In this document: positions 1 to 5,112 of the stretch, one piece after another
Position numbering within the stretch: the stretch's first letter is position 1
Layout of the letters: the number at the start of each line of letters is the position of its first letter
DNA from: an uncultured Veillonella sp.
GTDB taxonomy: Bacteria > Bacillota > Negativicutes > Veillonellales > Veillonellaceae
Length of the DNA: 5,112 bases
Direction of reading: 5' to 3'
Assembly: GCF_900545205.1 (NCBI RefSeq)
Contig: NZ_UQYC01000100.1
Span: 1 to 5,112, forward strand
Program-made: the position numbers and the translations under genes
The notes under the pieces: generated by a model
The model's input: the letters and a program-made list of their open reading frames with translations, nothing else
What the model was told of the DNA's origin: nothing
Databases searched by the model: none

Positions 1-1
1 A

Positions 2-1267
2 GTCATTGCAAGAGAGATTTTAGATTCCCGCGGTAATCCAACAGTTGAAGTTGAAGTATGTTTAGAAGATGGTACTATTGCTACAGCAGCAGTTCCATCT
101 GGTGCTTCCACAGGAAAATTTGAAGCTGTAGAATTACGTGATGGTGATAAATCTCGTTACTCCGGTAAAGGTGTATTAACAGCTATCGACAATGTAAATG
201 CTAAAATTGGTCCTGCCATTATTGGTTATGATGCGACTGAACAAGTAGCAATCGATAACTTGATGTTGAAATTAGATGGTACAGACAATAAATCTAACCT
301 TGGTGCTAATGCAATTCTTGGTGTGTCCATGGCTGTAGCTCGTGCGGCGGCTGAATCTTTAGATTTGCCATTATTTGCATACCTTGGCGGTTTCAACGCA
401 AAAGAATTACCAGTTCCTATGATGAACATCTTGAATGGTGGCGCTCATGCGGATAATAACGTAGATATCCAAGAATTCATGATTATGCCTGTAGGCGCTA
501 CTTCCTTCGCAGAAGCTCTTCGCAGCTGTGCAGAAGTATATCATACATTGAAATCTGTACTTCATGATAAAGGTCTTAGCACTGCCGTAGGTGATGAAGG
601 TGGTTTTGCTCCAAACTTGGCATCTAACGAAGAAGCATTAGAAGTAATTTGTGAAGCTATTAAAGCTGCTGGTTATGAACCTGGTAAAGACTTCAAATTA
701 GCTCTTGATTCTGCATCTTCTGAATTCTATGAAGATGGTAAATACAATCTAGCTGGTGAAGGCAAAGTTAAAACAGCCGCTGAAATGGTAGATTTCTATG
801 AGTACTTAGTAGGTAAATATCCAATCGTATCCATCGAAGATGGTCTTGCTGAAGAAGATTGGGATGGCTGGAAATTATTGACAGAACGCCTTGGCGATCG
901 CGTACAACTTGTTGGTGATGATTTATTCGTAACTAATACAAAACGTTTAGCTCGTGGTATTGAGCTTGGTGTAGGTAACTCTATTCTTGTAAAAGTTAAC
1001 CAAATCGGTACTTTAACAGAAGCATTCGATGCTATGGAGCTTGCTAAACGCGCTGGCTATACATGTGTAGTATCTCACCGTTCTGGTGAAACAGAAGATA
1101 CATTTATTGCTGATATTGCTGTAGCTGTAAATGCTGGTCAAATTAAGACTGGTGCACCTGCTCGTTCTGAACGTGTAGCAAAATATAACCAATTGCTTCG
1201 CATTGAAGAAATGTTATACGAAACAGCTCAATATAAAGGTAATGACGTTTTCTATAACTTAAAATAA
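2..1267 (+). CDS. eno: Enolase (phosphopyruvate hydratase), 5' end missing
   Basis: Enolase converts 2-phosphoglycerate to phosphoenolpyruvate in glycolysis, in the cytoplasm. The frame is open from base 2 to the TAA at 1265-1267, giving 421 residues. The family is usually about 430 long, and the visible protein opens at AREILDSRGNPTVEVE, so only some 7-8 N-terminal residues lie upstream of the window. Hallmarks are all present (numbering from base 2): the PSGASTG loop; GDEGGFAPN with the catalytic Glu at about 199; Mg ligands Asp 236 (LALDSASSEFY), Glu 279 (SIEDGL) and Asp 306 (VGDDLF); catalytic Lys 331 in the signature ILVKVNQIGTLTEA; and the SHRSGETED loop at about 358. No key residue is missing. 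Codon use looks like that of a highly expressed gene. A strong terminator follows, so the gene ends its own transcript and is probably not functionally tied to the pilus genes downstream. Confidence 0.98.
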   Translation, partial: VIAREILDSRGNPTVEVEVCLEDGTIATAAVPSGASTGKFEAVELRDGDKSRYSGKGVLTAIDNVNAKIGPAIIGYDATEQVAIDNLMLKLDGTDNKSNLGANAILGVSMAVARAAAESLDLPLFAYLGGFNAKELPVPMMNILNGGAHADNNVDIQEFMIMPVGATSFAEALRSCAEVYHTLKSVLHDKGLSTAVGDEGGFAPNLASNEEALEVICEAIKAAGYEPGKDFKLALDSASSEFYEDGKYNLAGEGKVKTAAEMVDFYEYLVGKYPIVSIEDGLAEEDWDGWKLLTERLGDRVQLVGDDLFVTNTKRLARGIELGVGNSILVKVNQIGTLTEAFDAMELAKRAGYTCVVSHRSGETEDTFIADIAVAVNAGQIKTGAPARSERVAKYNQLLRIEEMLYETAQYKGNDVFYNLK

Positions 1268-1293
1268 GTTACGTTATATCTAATAATCCAATA

Positions 1294-1319
1294 AGGGCGC
1301 CCTTCGGGGCGCCTTTTTT
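1294..1319 (+). terminator. Intrinsic (rho-independent) terminator of eno
   Basis: A perfect 7-bp GC-rich stem (GGCGCCC at 1296-1302 with GGGCGCC at 1307-1313) closes a TTCG loop. In RNA this is the very stable cUUCGg tetraloop. Six T residues follow (1314-1319), and A/G bases before the stem can extend pairing into the T run. It lies 26 bases after the enolase stop codon and should separate eno transcription from the pilus operon. Confidence 0.95.
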
Positions 1320-1443
1320 GTATGCCTAAAATAAAAAAGTTTTCGCTTCGTGGATTTTCAAAAATAAAAGAGGAATTAAAGATGTGATGTCGAACCATAT
1401 AACGCCATACGCTAGTGTGAGGTAAAAACATACCGCAAGGTAT
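1320..1443 (+). other. Non-coding leader between eno and the pilus operon
   Basis: This stretch of about 125 bases holds no credible gene. It must contain the operon promoter if the eno terminator is efficient. The best -10-like hexamer is TATAAC at 1398-1403, but the bases 17 upstream (ATTAAA, 1375-1380) are a poor -35, so I do not call a promoter. A weak stem with one wobble pair (CATAC 1406-1410 with GTGTG 1415-1419, loop GCTA) precedes the hairpin listed next. I do not recognise a known riboswitch class. Confidence 0.5.
1430..1443 (+). promoter_or_regulatory. Small hairpin with GCAA tetraloop abutting the RBS
   Basis: ATACC (1430-1434) pairs perfectly with GGTAT (1439-1443) around a GCAA loop, which belongs to the stable GNRA tetraloop class. 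The stem ends on the base immediately before the Shine-Dalgarno sequence at 1444. Such a position could keep the ribosome binding site exposed, protect the 5' end of the transcript or bind a regulator. The pairing is seen in the sequence; any function is inference, and a 5-bp stem can occur by chance. Confidence 0.35.
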
Positions 1444-1452
1444 AGGAGGTGA
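1444..1452 (+). promoter_or_regulatory. Ribosome binding site for the first pilus ATPase
   Basis: AGGAGGTGA is a near-perfect anti-16S match, 2 bases before ATG 1455 (5 bases counted from the GGAGG core). It decides the start: an in-frame GTG at 1449 lies inside this site and cannot be the start codon it serves. Confidence 0.85.
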
Positions 1453-1454
1453 CC

Positions 1455-2465
1455 ATGTATGTAGATGTAACATTAGACGATATTATTCTGTATGCATTAG
1501 AGCATCATGTCAGCGATATTCACTTTGATCCAACTAAAAGTGGTGTACAAATTAGATTACGACAAGATGGATTGTTACAAACGCATATGATTGTATCAAA
1601 TGAAGAGGCAGAACTTATTATTAACCGTATCAAGGTATGTAGTACGTTAGATATTAGTGAAAAGAGATTGCCTCAAGATGGTCGTTGGGCATGGAGTCAT
1701 AAGGACAGATCTGTAACAATGCGCGTATCCACATTGCCTAGTCTATATGGTGAGACATTAGTCTGTCGGCTCATGGGTAATGAAGGAAGTCATAAAGATC
1801 TAAAAGCGTTAGGTATGCGTGCAGATATTTTTGATCATATTGAACAGCTATTAAAACGTCCTTATGGATTGTTACTTATCTGTGGACCTACGGGAAGCGG
1901 CAAGACTGCTACCTTATATGCGATGCTCCGCATGTTGAATTTAGAAGAAACAAAGCTTATTTGCCTTGAGGATCCTGTAGAGGCAGAAATTAAAGGAGCC
2001 ATTCAAATTGGTATTAACGAAAAAATCGGCTTTACCTTTGCAAAAGGGTTAAGGTCTGTGCTGCGGCAAGATCCAGATACGATTATGATTGGTGAGATTC
2101 GTGATAAGGAGACGGCGGAGCTGGCTGTTAAATCAGCATTAACCGGACATCGCGTATTATCCACCATTCATACCAATACAGCTACAGGCGTTGTAACGCG
2201 GCTCATGGATATGGGGGTAGAACCATATTTAATACGGGCTACCTTGATGGGTGCTATTGCACAGCGTCTAGTCAGAAAATTTGATGGTACATCGTATCAC
2301 GGGCGGACGGCTCTGTTTGAATATTTAGAGATACCTGCGAATTCGGCTCAGTGGGATCAATTAGAGGCACATGTATTACTGTCCTTAGAAGATTCTGCCC
2401 GTGAAGCCGTAGCTCAACATGTTACATCTATAGAGGAGGTGCATCGTTGTGGACTCATGCTGTAA
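1455..2465 (+). CDS. Type IV pilus / competence assembly ATPase (PilB/GspE/ComGA-like, short form)
   Basis: This is a cytoplasmic secretion-superfamily ATPase expected to power pilin polymerisation at the membrane platform. With the ATG start it has 336 residues. An N2-type domain (about 1-105, with the VSDIHFDP motif near the start) precedes the RecA-like ATPase domain. That domain has Walker A GPTGSGKT (144-151), the Asp box CLEDPVE (170-176), Walker B TIMIGEIRD (209-217) and the His box TGHRVLSTIHTN (230-241), followed by GAIAQRLVRK. Typical PilB/GspE proteins are over 500 residues. This one lacks the N1/MshEN domain, and the four-cysteine zinc motif expected after QRLVRK is replaced by a short FDGTSYHGR link. 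Its size is close to that of ComGA. It is the first gene of a + strand operon with PilT- and PilC-like genes. The family call is firm; the choice between pilB and comGA naming is not, so no symbol is given. Confidence 0.93.
   Translation: MYVDVTLDDIILYALEHHVSDIHFDPTKSGVQIRLRQDGLLQTHMIVSNEEAELIINRIKVCSTLDISEKRLPQDGRWAWSHKDRSVTMRVSTLPSLYGETLVCRLMGNEGSHKDLKALGMRADIFDHIEQLLKRPYGLLLICGPTGSGKTATLYAMLRMLNLEETKLICLEDPVEAEIKGAIQIGINEKIGFTFAKGLRSVLRQDPDTIMIGEIRDKETAELAVKSALTGHRVLSTIHTNTATGVVTRLMDMGVEPYLIRATLMGAIAQRLVRKFDGTSYHGRTALFEYLEIPANSAQWDQLEAHVLLSLEDSAREAVAQHVTSIEEVHRCGLML
2434..2440 (+). promoter_or_regulatory. Internal ribosome binding site for the PilT-like gene
   Basis: AGGAGGT lies inside the end of the upstream ATPase gene, with the GGAGG core 9 bases before GTG 2449. 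This spacing supports the GTG start and hence the 17-base overlap of the two genes. Confidence 0.75.
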
Positions 2466-3468
2466 TAGTGAAAGTTTAGAAACCATTGTTGAAGAGGCTA
2501 TACACTTATCATCAACAGATATTCATCTACAATGTGGCGAGCCTATCTATTTGAGACATGGTGATGGATTAAAGGCTACTCGATTTGTATGTACGACTAC
2601 ATTGATTGAAGATATTTTACGACGTTGTGGTATAGCATCGTATGAATGGCAATCTCTTGATGAGGCTTGTTCCTGTTGTGGTGTACGCATTCGTGTTCAT
2701 CTGTATCGAGCTAATCAAACTGTATGTGGCACATTGCGTTTATTGTGTCATCAACAACTTAAACTAGATGATAATAGTGAAGGCCAACTGCTACAAAAAT
2801 TATGTGAATCTCATGATGGTTTATTGCTCGTTTGTGGGCCTACAGGCAGTGGTAAAAGTTTTACCTTAGCTTGCTGTATTGATTATATAAATCAAACGAT
2901 GGAGCGCCATATCATCACGTTAGAAGACCCTATCGAATTTGAGTTTAAACCTAAGAAATCGTTAATTCATCAACGCCAATTAGGTGCAGATATTAAGTCT
3001 ATGTCTGACGGTATTCGGGATGCATTGCGTGAGGATCCAGATGTCATTATGGTAGGAGAACTCCGAGATCGAGAAACCTTAGAGGCTGCTCTTCATGCAG
3101 CCGAAACAGGTCATCTTGTGATGGCAACCATGCATACACAGCGGGCTGTAATGGCTGTTCACCGCATGATTTCATTATTCCCTGGAGAACAACAAGAGGA
3201 GGTGCGTAGTCAAATATCACAAGTACTACGTGCAGTTATATGTCAACGGCTCCTTAGATGGAATAAAAAGTTCATTACCATCCGTGATATTTTGCTAAAC
3301 ACGCATGCGGTAGCGAATTTGATACGTACTCGTAAGGAACCACAAATCATTTCTATTCAAGAAACACAACTACCTATGAAAACACTAGAGATGGCCGTAC
3401 GAGATGCGAAGGTACAATATGGCTCTCAGCAACAACTACATACATTATTAGATCAACAATTATCGTAG
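2449..3468 (+). CDS. pilT: PilT-like pilus retraction ATPase
   Basis: This is a cytoplasmic hexameric-type ATPase expected to depolymerise the pilus. Its 339 residues are close to the usual PilT length of about 350. The N-terminal motif STDIHLQCGEP matches the PilT SDLHL region. The core has Walker A GPTGSGKS (130-137), Asp box TLEDPIE (157-163), Walker B DVIMVGELRD (198-207) and His box TGHLVMATMHT (220-230). After this come PilT-like stretches that separate it from PilB: AVHRMISLFPGEQQEEVRSQ, then QVLRAVICQRLL, and a late AVANLIRTRKEPQI that resembles the PilT AIRNLIRE motif. It starts at GTG 2449, overlaps the upstream ATPase gene by 17 bases and is probably translationally coupled to it. 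Oddly, it carries 15 cysteines, 14 of them in the first 143 residues, including CSCC at 74-77. A variant PilT/PilU or an ATPase with another role in the same machine remains possible. Confidence 0.88.
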   Translation: MDSCCNSESLETIVEEAIHLSSTDIHLQCGEPIYLRHGDGLKATRFVCTTTLIEDILRRCGIASYEWQSLDEACSCCGVRIRVHLYRANQTVCGTLRLLCHQQLKLDDNSEGQLLQKLCESHDGLLLVCGPTGSGKSFTLACCIDYINQTMERHIITLEDPIEFEFKPKKSLIHQRQLGADIKSMSDGIRDALREDPDVIMVGELRDRETLEAALHAAETGHLVMATMHTQRAVMAVHRMISLFPGEQQEEVRSQISQVLRAVICQRLLRWNKKFITIRDILLNTHAVANLIRTRKEPQIISIQETQLPMKTLEMAVRDAKVQYGSQQQLHTLLDQQLS

Positions 3469-3476
3469 GTGAAGGT

Positions 3477-4649
3477 ATGGAGGCTTATGAATATGTCGTA
3501 AAAGATAAGAATAATGAAACGATCAAAGGTTTAATATGGGCGGATTCAGAACAGGAGGTCGGTACACGGTTAAAGCGAGATGGATATAAGATTTATAAAA
3601 TTACTTTACAAGTAAATAAGAAGAAACATAAGTGGAATCATGCCATGGTAGTAGATGTAACCTACCAATTAGGACTACTCATCGAATCTGGCGTACCTTT
3701 ACGACGAGCATTACAGTTACTATGTCAAGGGAAAATAGGCCTTTTGTATACAGCCTTATATGAATCGATTGAGCGTGGTCAAACGTTGTCTCAAGCATTG
3801 CGAAGTGAAGGTTGTCCTGCCATTGCACTGGCTTTACTAGAAAGTGGAGAGGCTGCAGGTACATTAGGAGAAAGCTTGCAATATATATCACGTCACTATG
3901 ATTGGGAGCGACAGGTACGGCAAAAGGTTATCAGTGCTATTTCCTATCCATTATTTTTACTTGTATTAATGAATATCTTTTTTCTTGTTACCATCTTGTT
4001 TATCGTTCCATCCTTTGAAAAGGTTTTTACTACCATGCATATTACATTACCAGTGATGACGCGAGCCCTCTTTGCATTAGGACAAGGGCTAAAGAATCAT
4101 CCCATAGTGGTTGTTATTCTGCATTGTGTAGGCCTAGGGGCTATGGTCTTTGCATATCATCAACATAGTATAAAACGCAAAGTACATCGTTGGCTTTGGC
4201 AGTTGGCTCACCGATACCAATGGATGACCTGCATTTACTATACAAGTATGTTAAAAGTTTGGGCGCTTTTGTTAGATTCTGGAATTTCTATTATTCACAC
4301 TATGAATATTACAAGACCTTTATGGGGCAATATATATGGTGCCGAATGTAGTGAAAAGGTAGAGGCAAAATTATTATCAGGCCATTCTTTTGAAGAGAGT
4401 CTGAGAACGGAGAATATTGGAAATTCCTTTATATGGCAAATGATCTCTATTGGAGAAGAAAGTGGAGAACTCGTAAAGATGTTAGAACATTGTGGACATT
4501 ATTATGAATCTATACTTTCAAAATATATTGCCCGTCTTGAGAGACTATTAGAACCAATTTTACTGACCTTGATGGGAATCGGTGTAGCCGTTTTGGTTGT
4601 GTCTGTTATGTATCCGTTGTTTACGTCTATTGCTAAATTGGGAGGGTAG
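3477..4649 (+). CDS. pilC: Type IV pilus inner-membrane platform protein (PilC/GspF/ComGB family)
   Basis: This is the polytopic membrane platform on which the assembly and retraction ATPases act to insert or remove pilins. It has 390 residues, against about 400 for the family. The N-terminus YEYVVKDKNNETIKGLIWAD fits the short PilC N-terminal region. Two T2SSF repeats follow. Repeat 1 (about 58-182) has SGVPLRRAL and GEAAGTLGESL, and ends in a membrane segment at about 157-179. Repeat 2 (about 255-380) has LLDSGISI and GEESGELVKMLE, and ends in a membrane segment at about 359-382. A third hydrophobic segment lies at about 208-227. The ATG is 8 bases after the PilT-like stop; AGGTGA (3467-3472) overlapping that stop can serve as a modest ribosome binding site. 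The gene is intact, with no missing signature. Confidence 0.94.
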   Translation: MEAYEYVVKDKNNETIKGLIWADSEQEVGTRLKRDGYKIYKITLQVNKKKHKWNHAMVVDVTYQLGLLIESGVPLRRALQLLCQGKIGLLYTALYESIERGQTLSQALRSEGCPAIALALLESGEAAGTLGESLQYISRHYDWERQVRQKVISAISYPLFLLVLMNIFFLVTILFIVPSFEKVFTTMHITLPVMTRALFALGQGLKNHPIVVVILHCVGLGAMVFAYHQHSIKRKVHRWLWQLAHRYQWMTCIYYTSMLKVWALLLDSGISIIHTMNITRPLWGNIYGAECSEKVEAKLLSGHSFEESLRTENIGNSFIWQMISIGEESGELVKMLEHCGHYYESILSKYIARLERLLEPILLTLMGIGVAVLVVSVMYPLFTSIAKLGG

Positions 4650-4655
4650 TAGGCA

Positions 4656-4687
4656 TTGTTATCAAGCTATTTTACAGAATTAATAAT
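4656..4687 (+). promoter_or_regulatory. Possible weak promoter ahead of the pilin gene
   Basis: TTGTTA (4656-4661) and AATAAT (4682-4687) resemble -35 and -10 boxes, but their spacing of 20 is too wide for a good sigma-70 site. Pilin genes often have extra transcription because the subunit is needed in excess, so a second promoter in this 55-base gap is reasonable but not shown. Confidence 0.18.
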
Positions 4688-4692
4688 GATAA

Positions 4693-4700
4693 AAGGAGGA
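4693..4700 (+). promoter_or_regulatory. Strong ribosome binding site of the prepilin gene
   Basis: AAGGAGGA sits 4 bases before ATG 4705. It supports the long-leader start: there is no ATG, GTG or TTG codon in frame between codon 5 and the pilin cleavage motif that could give a conventional short leader. Confidence 0.8.
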
Positions 4701-4704
4701 TATT

Positions 4705-5040
4705 ATGAGTTCTGTTATGCATTTAGTTCATGGATTAAATCATCGATTAGAAATATGTAGTCAATGGATTGTAGAACATCTACATATTAATAATGTTCGA
4801 GAAAATCTCAAGAAGTCGAGAAAAGGTGGATTTACTCTCGTTGAATTAATGGTTGTCGTGGCAGTTATTGCCATATTAGCGGCCATTGCGATGCCACAAT
4901 TTTTATCTGCTGCCGATCGAGCACGAACTGCGAAGGAAACAGCAGATATTCAAATTATAAAAAATGCAACGCAGCTCTATATGATCGTTAAGATTGTAAG
5001 TTTAAAGAAGTACTTATTTACTGTACCTTTTAACGGTTGA
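4705..5040 (+). CDS. Type IV prepilin (ComGC/PilA-like), C-terminus apparently replaced by an insertion
   Basis: This should be the pilus fibre subunit made for the machine encoded just upstream. The 111 residues begin with a 42-residue hydrophilic leader, then the prepilin peptidase site KGG|FTLVEL, with cleavage after Gly 42, Phe at mature +1 and Glu at +5. A hydrophobic helix runs to about residue 62, continuing as an amphipathic pilin helix (QFLSAADRARTAKETADI) to LYMI at 91-94. From residue 95 the sequence turns into VKIVSLKKYLFTVPFNG and stops. It lacks the usual Pro/Gly-containing globular region that follows such a helix. Neither other forward frame continues the pilin, because both stop within about 10 bases, so a simple frameshift does not explain it. 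The likely cause is an inserted element joining at about 4984-4990. The mature product would be only 69 residues and is probably not a functional subunit. Confidence 0.85.
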   Translation: MSSVMHLVHGLNHRLEICSQWIVEHLHINNVRENLKKSRKGGFTLVELMVVVAVIAILAAIAMPQFLSAADRARTAKETADIQIIKNATQLYMIVKIVSLKKYLFTVPFNG

Positions 5041-5049
5041 ATATCCAAT

Positions 5050-5070
5050 TCGTCAAAAATCGTCAAAAAT
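5050..5070. repeat. Tandem 10-bp direct repeat next to the putative integrase
   Basis: The unit TCGTCAAAAA occurs twice head to tail (5050-5059 and 5060-5069) and is followed by a further T. The period is about one turn of the DNA helix. Read on the other strand it gives two TTTTTGACGA units directly after the stop of the putative recombinase gene. Short direct repeats in this place are commonly arm-type binding sites for tyrosine integrases. The repeat is certain; the role is inferred. Confidence 0.7.
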
Positions 5071-5071
5071 T

Positions 5072-5112
5072 TTATTTAAAAATATTAGCAACTGCATTTG
5101 ATGCTGCTGCTT
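5072..5112 (-). CDS. Possible C-terminal end of a tyrosine recombinase/integrase (partial)
   Basis: On the minus strand, the frame entering at 5110 reads AAASNAVANIFK and ends at TAA (5074-5072). Its remainder lies beyond the window. An alanine-rich helix ending in a short aromatic/lysine tail is what many phage-type tyrosine integrases show after their catalytic Tyr. Its position beside a tandem repeat and a broken host gene adds weight. Twelve residues cannot identify a family: the catalytic Arg/His/Tyr residues are not visible, and the other two minus frames cannot be strictly excluded. Confidence 0.4.
   Translation of the reverse strand, partial: AAASNAVANIFK

Larger units (their letters stand above)
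4987..5112. mobile_element. Probable end of an integrated prophage or other integrative element
   Basis: From about 4987 the + strand stops encoding recognisable pilin. It then shows a short AT-rich tail, a tandem repeat (5050-5070) and a possible integrase C-terminus on the minus strand running off the window. Convergent placement of an integrase gene next to a truncated host gene is the usual layout at an attachment junction. The exact att core cannot be fixed from one junction; the left boundary given is an estimate. Confidence 0.5.

Noticed and set aside
226..429. Minus-strand open frame of 67 codons inside eno
   Set aside because: It lies wholly within the conserved enolase coding sequence and has no domain-like character.
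1320..1443. A riboswitch (for example c-di-GMP, which often controls pili) in the leader
   Set aside because: The conserved core sequences of the c-di-GMP classes I know are not present; only small simple stems are seen.
1449..1454. GTG start at 1449, adding two residues to the assembly ATPase
   Set aside because: The GTG lies inside the Shine-Dalgarno sequence; ATG 1455 is the start it can serve.
1252..1473. Minus-strand open frame of 73 codons across the eno terminator
   Set aside because: It runs through the terminator hairpin and into both neighbouring genes, and its protein shows no recognisable features; it is a chance frame.
3679..3891. Minus-strand open frame of 70 codons inside the platform gene
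   Set aside because: It is a shadow of the well-supported PilC-like coding sequence on the other strand.
4984..5040. Pilin truncation caused by a simple frameshift or sequencing error
   Set aside because: Both other forward frames meet stop codons almost at once after residue 94 and neither restores pilin-like sequence.
5050..5070. CRISPR or other repeat array
   Set aside because: There are only two 10-bp units with no spacer between them; the layout fits protein binding sites, not CRISPR.
5041..5090. Terminator after the pilin gene
   Set aside because: The A/T runs do not form a GC-containing stem followed by a T tract in either direction.

Overview
The window looks like part of the chromosome of a low-GC, diderm Firmicute. 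Negativicutes fits best, and a Veillonella-like organism is plausible. This rests on AT-rich codon use, strong AGGAGG-type ribosome binding sites, and a type IV pilus/competence assembly cluster that includes a PilT-type retraction ATPase, which the comG operons of monoderm Firmicutes normally lack. The genus is an inference; no marker in the window settles it.

Region 1 (1-1319) is the nearly complete gene for the glycolytic enzyme enolase. Only about the first 7-8 codons lie outside the window. A textbook intrinsic terminator with a cUUCGg tetraloop follows it. Region 2 (1320-1454) is a non-coding leader with no convincing promoter. It has a small perfect hairpin with a GCAA loop directly against the ribosome binding site of the next gene. 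Region 3 (1455-4649) is a tight + strand operon: a short PilB/GspE/ComGA-like assembly ATPase, a PilT-like retraction ATPase overlapping it by 17 bases, and a PilC/GspF/ComGB-like inner-membrane platform protein 8 bases later. Region 4 (4705-5040) is a prepilin gene with an unusually long leader and a normal N-terminal pilin helix. After residue 94 its reading frame changes to a short sequence that does not look like pilin.

Together these genes describe a pilus machine. The first ATPase would drive pilin polymerisation through the platform protein, the second would drive retraction, and the pilin would form the fibre. By analogy with ComG and T4P systems, the likely roles are DNA uptake, twitching or adhesion.

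The most interesting part is the end of the window (about 4987-5112). The pilin frame loses its usual C-terminal part and is followed by a tandem 10-bp repeat. On the opposite strand, converging on the pilin gene, lies what may be the last codons of a gene resembling the C-terminus of a tyrosine recombinase. The simplest reading is that a prophage or other integrative element has inserted into the major pilin gene, with its integrase end facing the truncated pilin. This would parallel the known elements that disrupt the competence genes comK (Listeria) and comYC (pneumococcus). Only about 125 bases of the supposed element are visible, so this is a well-motivated inference, not a proof.
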